Of a stretch of DNA of 14,781 bases, positions 13,861 through 14,781 are shown one piece after another; position 1 is the first letter of the stretch; each line of letters begins with the position of its first letter. The position numbers and the translations under genes are program-made. Below the pieces are notes generated by a model. The model saw only the letters and a program-made list of their open reading frames with translations, did not search any database and was not told the DNA's origin. The DNA is taken from positions 1 through 14,781 of the forward strand of contig CAJUOE010000341.1 of the NCBI GenBank assembly GCA_910587895.1, given 5' to 3'. This DNA is from an uncultured Lachnospiraceae bacterium. Lineage in GTDB: Bacteria > Bacillota > Clostridia > Lachnospirales > Lachnospiraceae.

Positions 13861-14672
13861 CCGACCGGCAGCTCATCCAGGGATTTGAAGGTATAACCCA
13901 TCTCCTCCCATTTCGTCAGAAGTTCATCCAGAATCTCACCATTTGTTTTGGATGTATTATGTAACAGCACAATTGCGCCCGGATGCACCCTTTTCAGCAG
14001 TTTGTCAAAAGCCTCCTCATGCGTGGGCTGGCTGTCCTGATTCCAGTCCACGTAAGCCAGGCTCCAGAAACAGGTCTTATAGCCGGCGTCCTTGGCAATC
14101 TGCAGCATATTCTCACTGTATTTTCCCTGAGGCGGACGGAAGTATTTTGCCATAGGCGTTCCCACCGTCTGCTCATACAGCGTTTCCAGTTCCCCCAGCT
14201 CCGCCGTAAATTCTTCCTTGCCCATCTGCGACATATCCGGGTGGTGGTAACTGTGGTTGCCTACAATATGCCCTTCCTCCACCATGCGTTTCACAAGATC
14301 CGGGCTCGTTTCGATAAAATTGCCAACCACGAAAAATGCCGCCTTTGCGTTGTGCTTTTTTAAGGCATCCAGAATCAAGGGCGTATTCCCGTTCTCAAAT
14401 CCGCAGTCAAACGTCAGATAGAGCACTTTTTCCTGTGTATCCTGCGCATAACAGGCATTGTATTTCGCCAGTTCCTCGAAAGTAGCATTCGCAACCGGGG
14501 GCTTTCCGTCCTCCTGAAAACTCAGGCCCCAGTTGCCATCTGCGCCCGGCTGGATGATCGTGGCGGCTGCCGGAACAATCTGGGCTGCCAATCGTCCCAG
14601 AAAAAAAGCCCCCACAAATATACCGCATACCAGGACGAAGGATTTCGCTTTTATTTTTTTCAGCATAATCAT
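13857..14672 (-). CDS. pdaA: PdaA-like polysaccharide (peptidoglycan) N-acetylmuramic acid deacetylase
   Basis: Carbohydrate esterase family 4 (NodB fold) enzyme, closest in motif layout to Bacillus PdaA, which removes the acetyl group from muramic acid to allow muramic delta-lactam formation in spore cortex. From ATG 14672 (or 14666) it is about 271 aa. An N-terminal membrane anchor spans about 11-33. The catalytic domain begins with LTFDCGFENGNT (D89), then the metal histidines in HSYHH (H140, H144), RPPQGKYS, a SLAYVDWNQD segment and LLHNTS near the C-terminus. The second Asp of the general TFDDG motif is Cys here; PdaA has Asn there, so variation is normal for the subfamily. No strong ribosome binding site precedes the ATG, and the frame continues upstream into GH3 sequence, so translation may start far upstream as a fusion. 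The stop overlaps that of the DUF2812 gene. Confidence 0.85.
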   Translation of the reverse strand: MIMLKKIKAKSFVLVCGIFVGAFFLGRLAAQIVPAAATIIQPGADGNWGLSFQEDGKPPVANATFEELAKYNACYAQDTQEKVLYLTFDCGFENGNTPLILDALKKHNAKAAFFVVGNFIETSPDLVKRMVEEGHIVGNHSYHHPDMSQMGKEEFTAELGELETLYEQTVGTPMAKYFRPPQGKYSENMLQIAKDAGYKTCFWSLAYVDWNQDSQPTHEEAFDKLLKRVHPGAIVLLHNTSKTNGEILDELLTKWEEMGYTFKSLDELPVG

Positions 14673-14781
14673 CTCTGCCCGCTCCACACGCACATCCCCG
14701 TATGTCAGCCCGTAGCCGAACGGATACAAAGCCTCCTGCGTCATATAGCGGTAAGTCCTTCCCTGCATCGAGTAGTCTTCG
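14673..14781 (-). CDS. C-terminal fragment of a GH3 beta-glucosidase, in frame with the deacetylase (partial)
   Basis: The same open frame upstream of the deacetylase reads QGRTYRY, then YPFGYGLTY, the hallmark end of the (alpha/beta)6-sandwich domain of family 3 glycoside hydrolases (beta-glucosidase/beta-xylosidase). About ten residues later, where a fibronectin type III-like domain of roughly 100 aa would normally follow, the frame passes directly into the deacetylase N-terminus without a stop. The gene continues past the right window edge, so its full state is unseen. It may be a true gene fusion, a GH3 gene cut by deletion, or an assembly join. There is no intergenic space for a terminator or promoter between the two parts. 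Confidence 0.7.

Overview
The window looks like a chromosomal segment from a low-to-mid GC Firmicute of class Clostridia, most likely a Lachnospiraceae-type gut anaerobe. The reasons are the tig-clpP-clpX-lon-engB gene order, AGGAGG-type ribosome binding sites in front of nearly every gene, a PadR plus DUF2812 pair, a Cache-type chemoreceptor beside a lipoprotein sugar-type binding protein, and a PdaA-type deacetylase next to a GH3 glycosidase. No tRNA, rRNA, CRISPR array, transposase or phage gene was seen. The taxonomic call is inference from gene content.

Left half, all on the minus strand and read right to left: trigger factor (tig), ClpP peptidase, ClpX unfoldase, Lon protease, the ribosome-assembly GTPase EngB, a ZnuA-like metal-binding protein and a ZnuC-like ATPase. 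A sigma-A type extended -10 promoter (8100-8108) precedes tig. The clpX-lon, lon-engB and engB-znuA junctions are 15 bp, 6 bp and a 14-bp overlap, so this part is almost certainly one transcript. Protein folding, regulated proteolysis and 50S ribosome assembly are thus joined to metal uptake. The ATPase at the left edge leaves its family just before Walker B and stops 3 bp from the window end, so it is broken, fused or affected by an assembly edge. The gaps clpX-clpP (219 bp) and clpP-tig (62 bp) are filled with hairpin-forming repeats that start next to stop codons and show compensatory base changes.

Middle, also minus strand: a lipoprotein extracellular solute-binding protein has its own good promoter (11188-11216) and overlaps a methyl-accepting chemotaxis receptor by ATGA. 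No permease is present, which suggests a binding-protein/chemoreceptor sensory pair. To its right lie a small uncertain ORF, a strong intrinsic terminator, and a stand-alone HMGL/DmpG-like aldolase with its own promoter and a palindromic operator-like site.

Right end: divergent from the aldolase, a plus-strand PadR regulator and a DUF2812 membrane protein form a two-gene operon. Its TTGACA-N17-TATACT promoter is covered by two copies of a 21-bp palindrome, a clear candidate autoregulatory operator. Convergent to it, with overlapping stop codons, is a PdaA-type polysaccharide deacetylase. Its reading frame runs upstream without a stop into the C-terminal part of a GH3 beta-glucosidase that continues past the right edge, giving an unusual GH3-deacetylase junction.

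The candidates most worth following are the repeat elements around clpP, the GH3-PdaA junction, the PadR double operator, the binding-protein/chemoreceptor pair and the truncated ZnuC.
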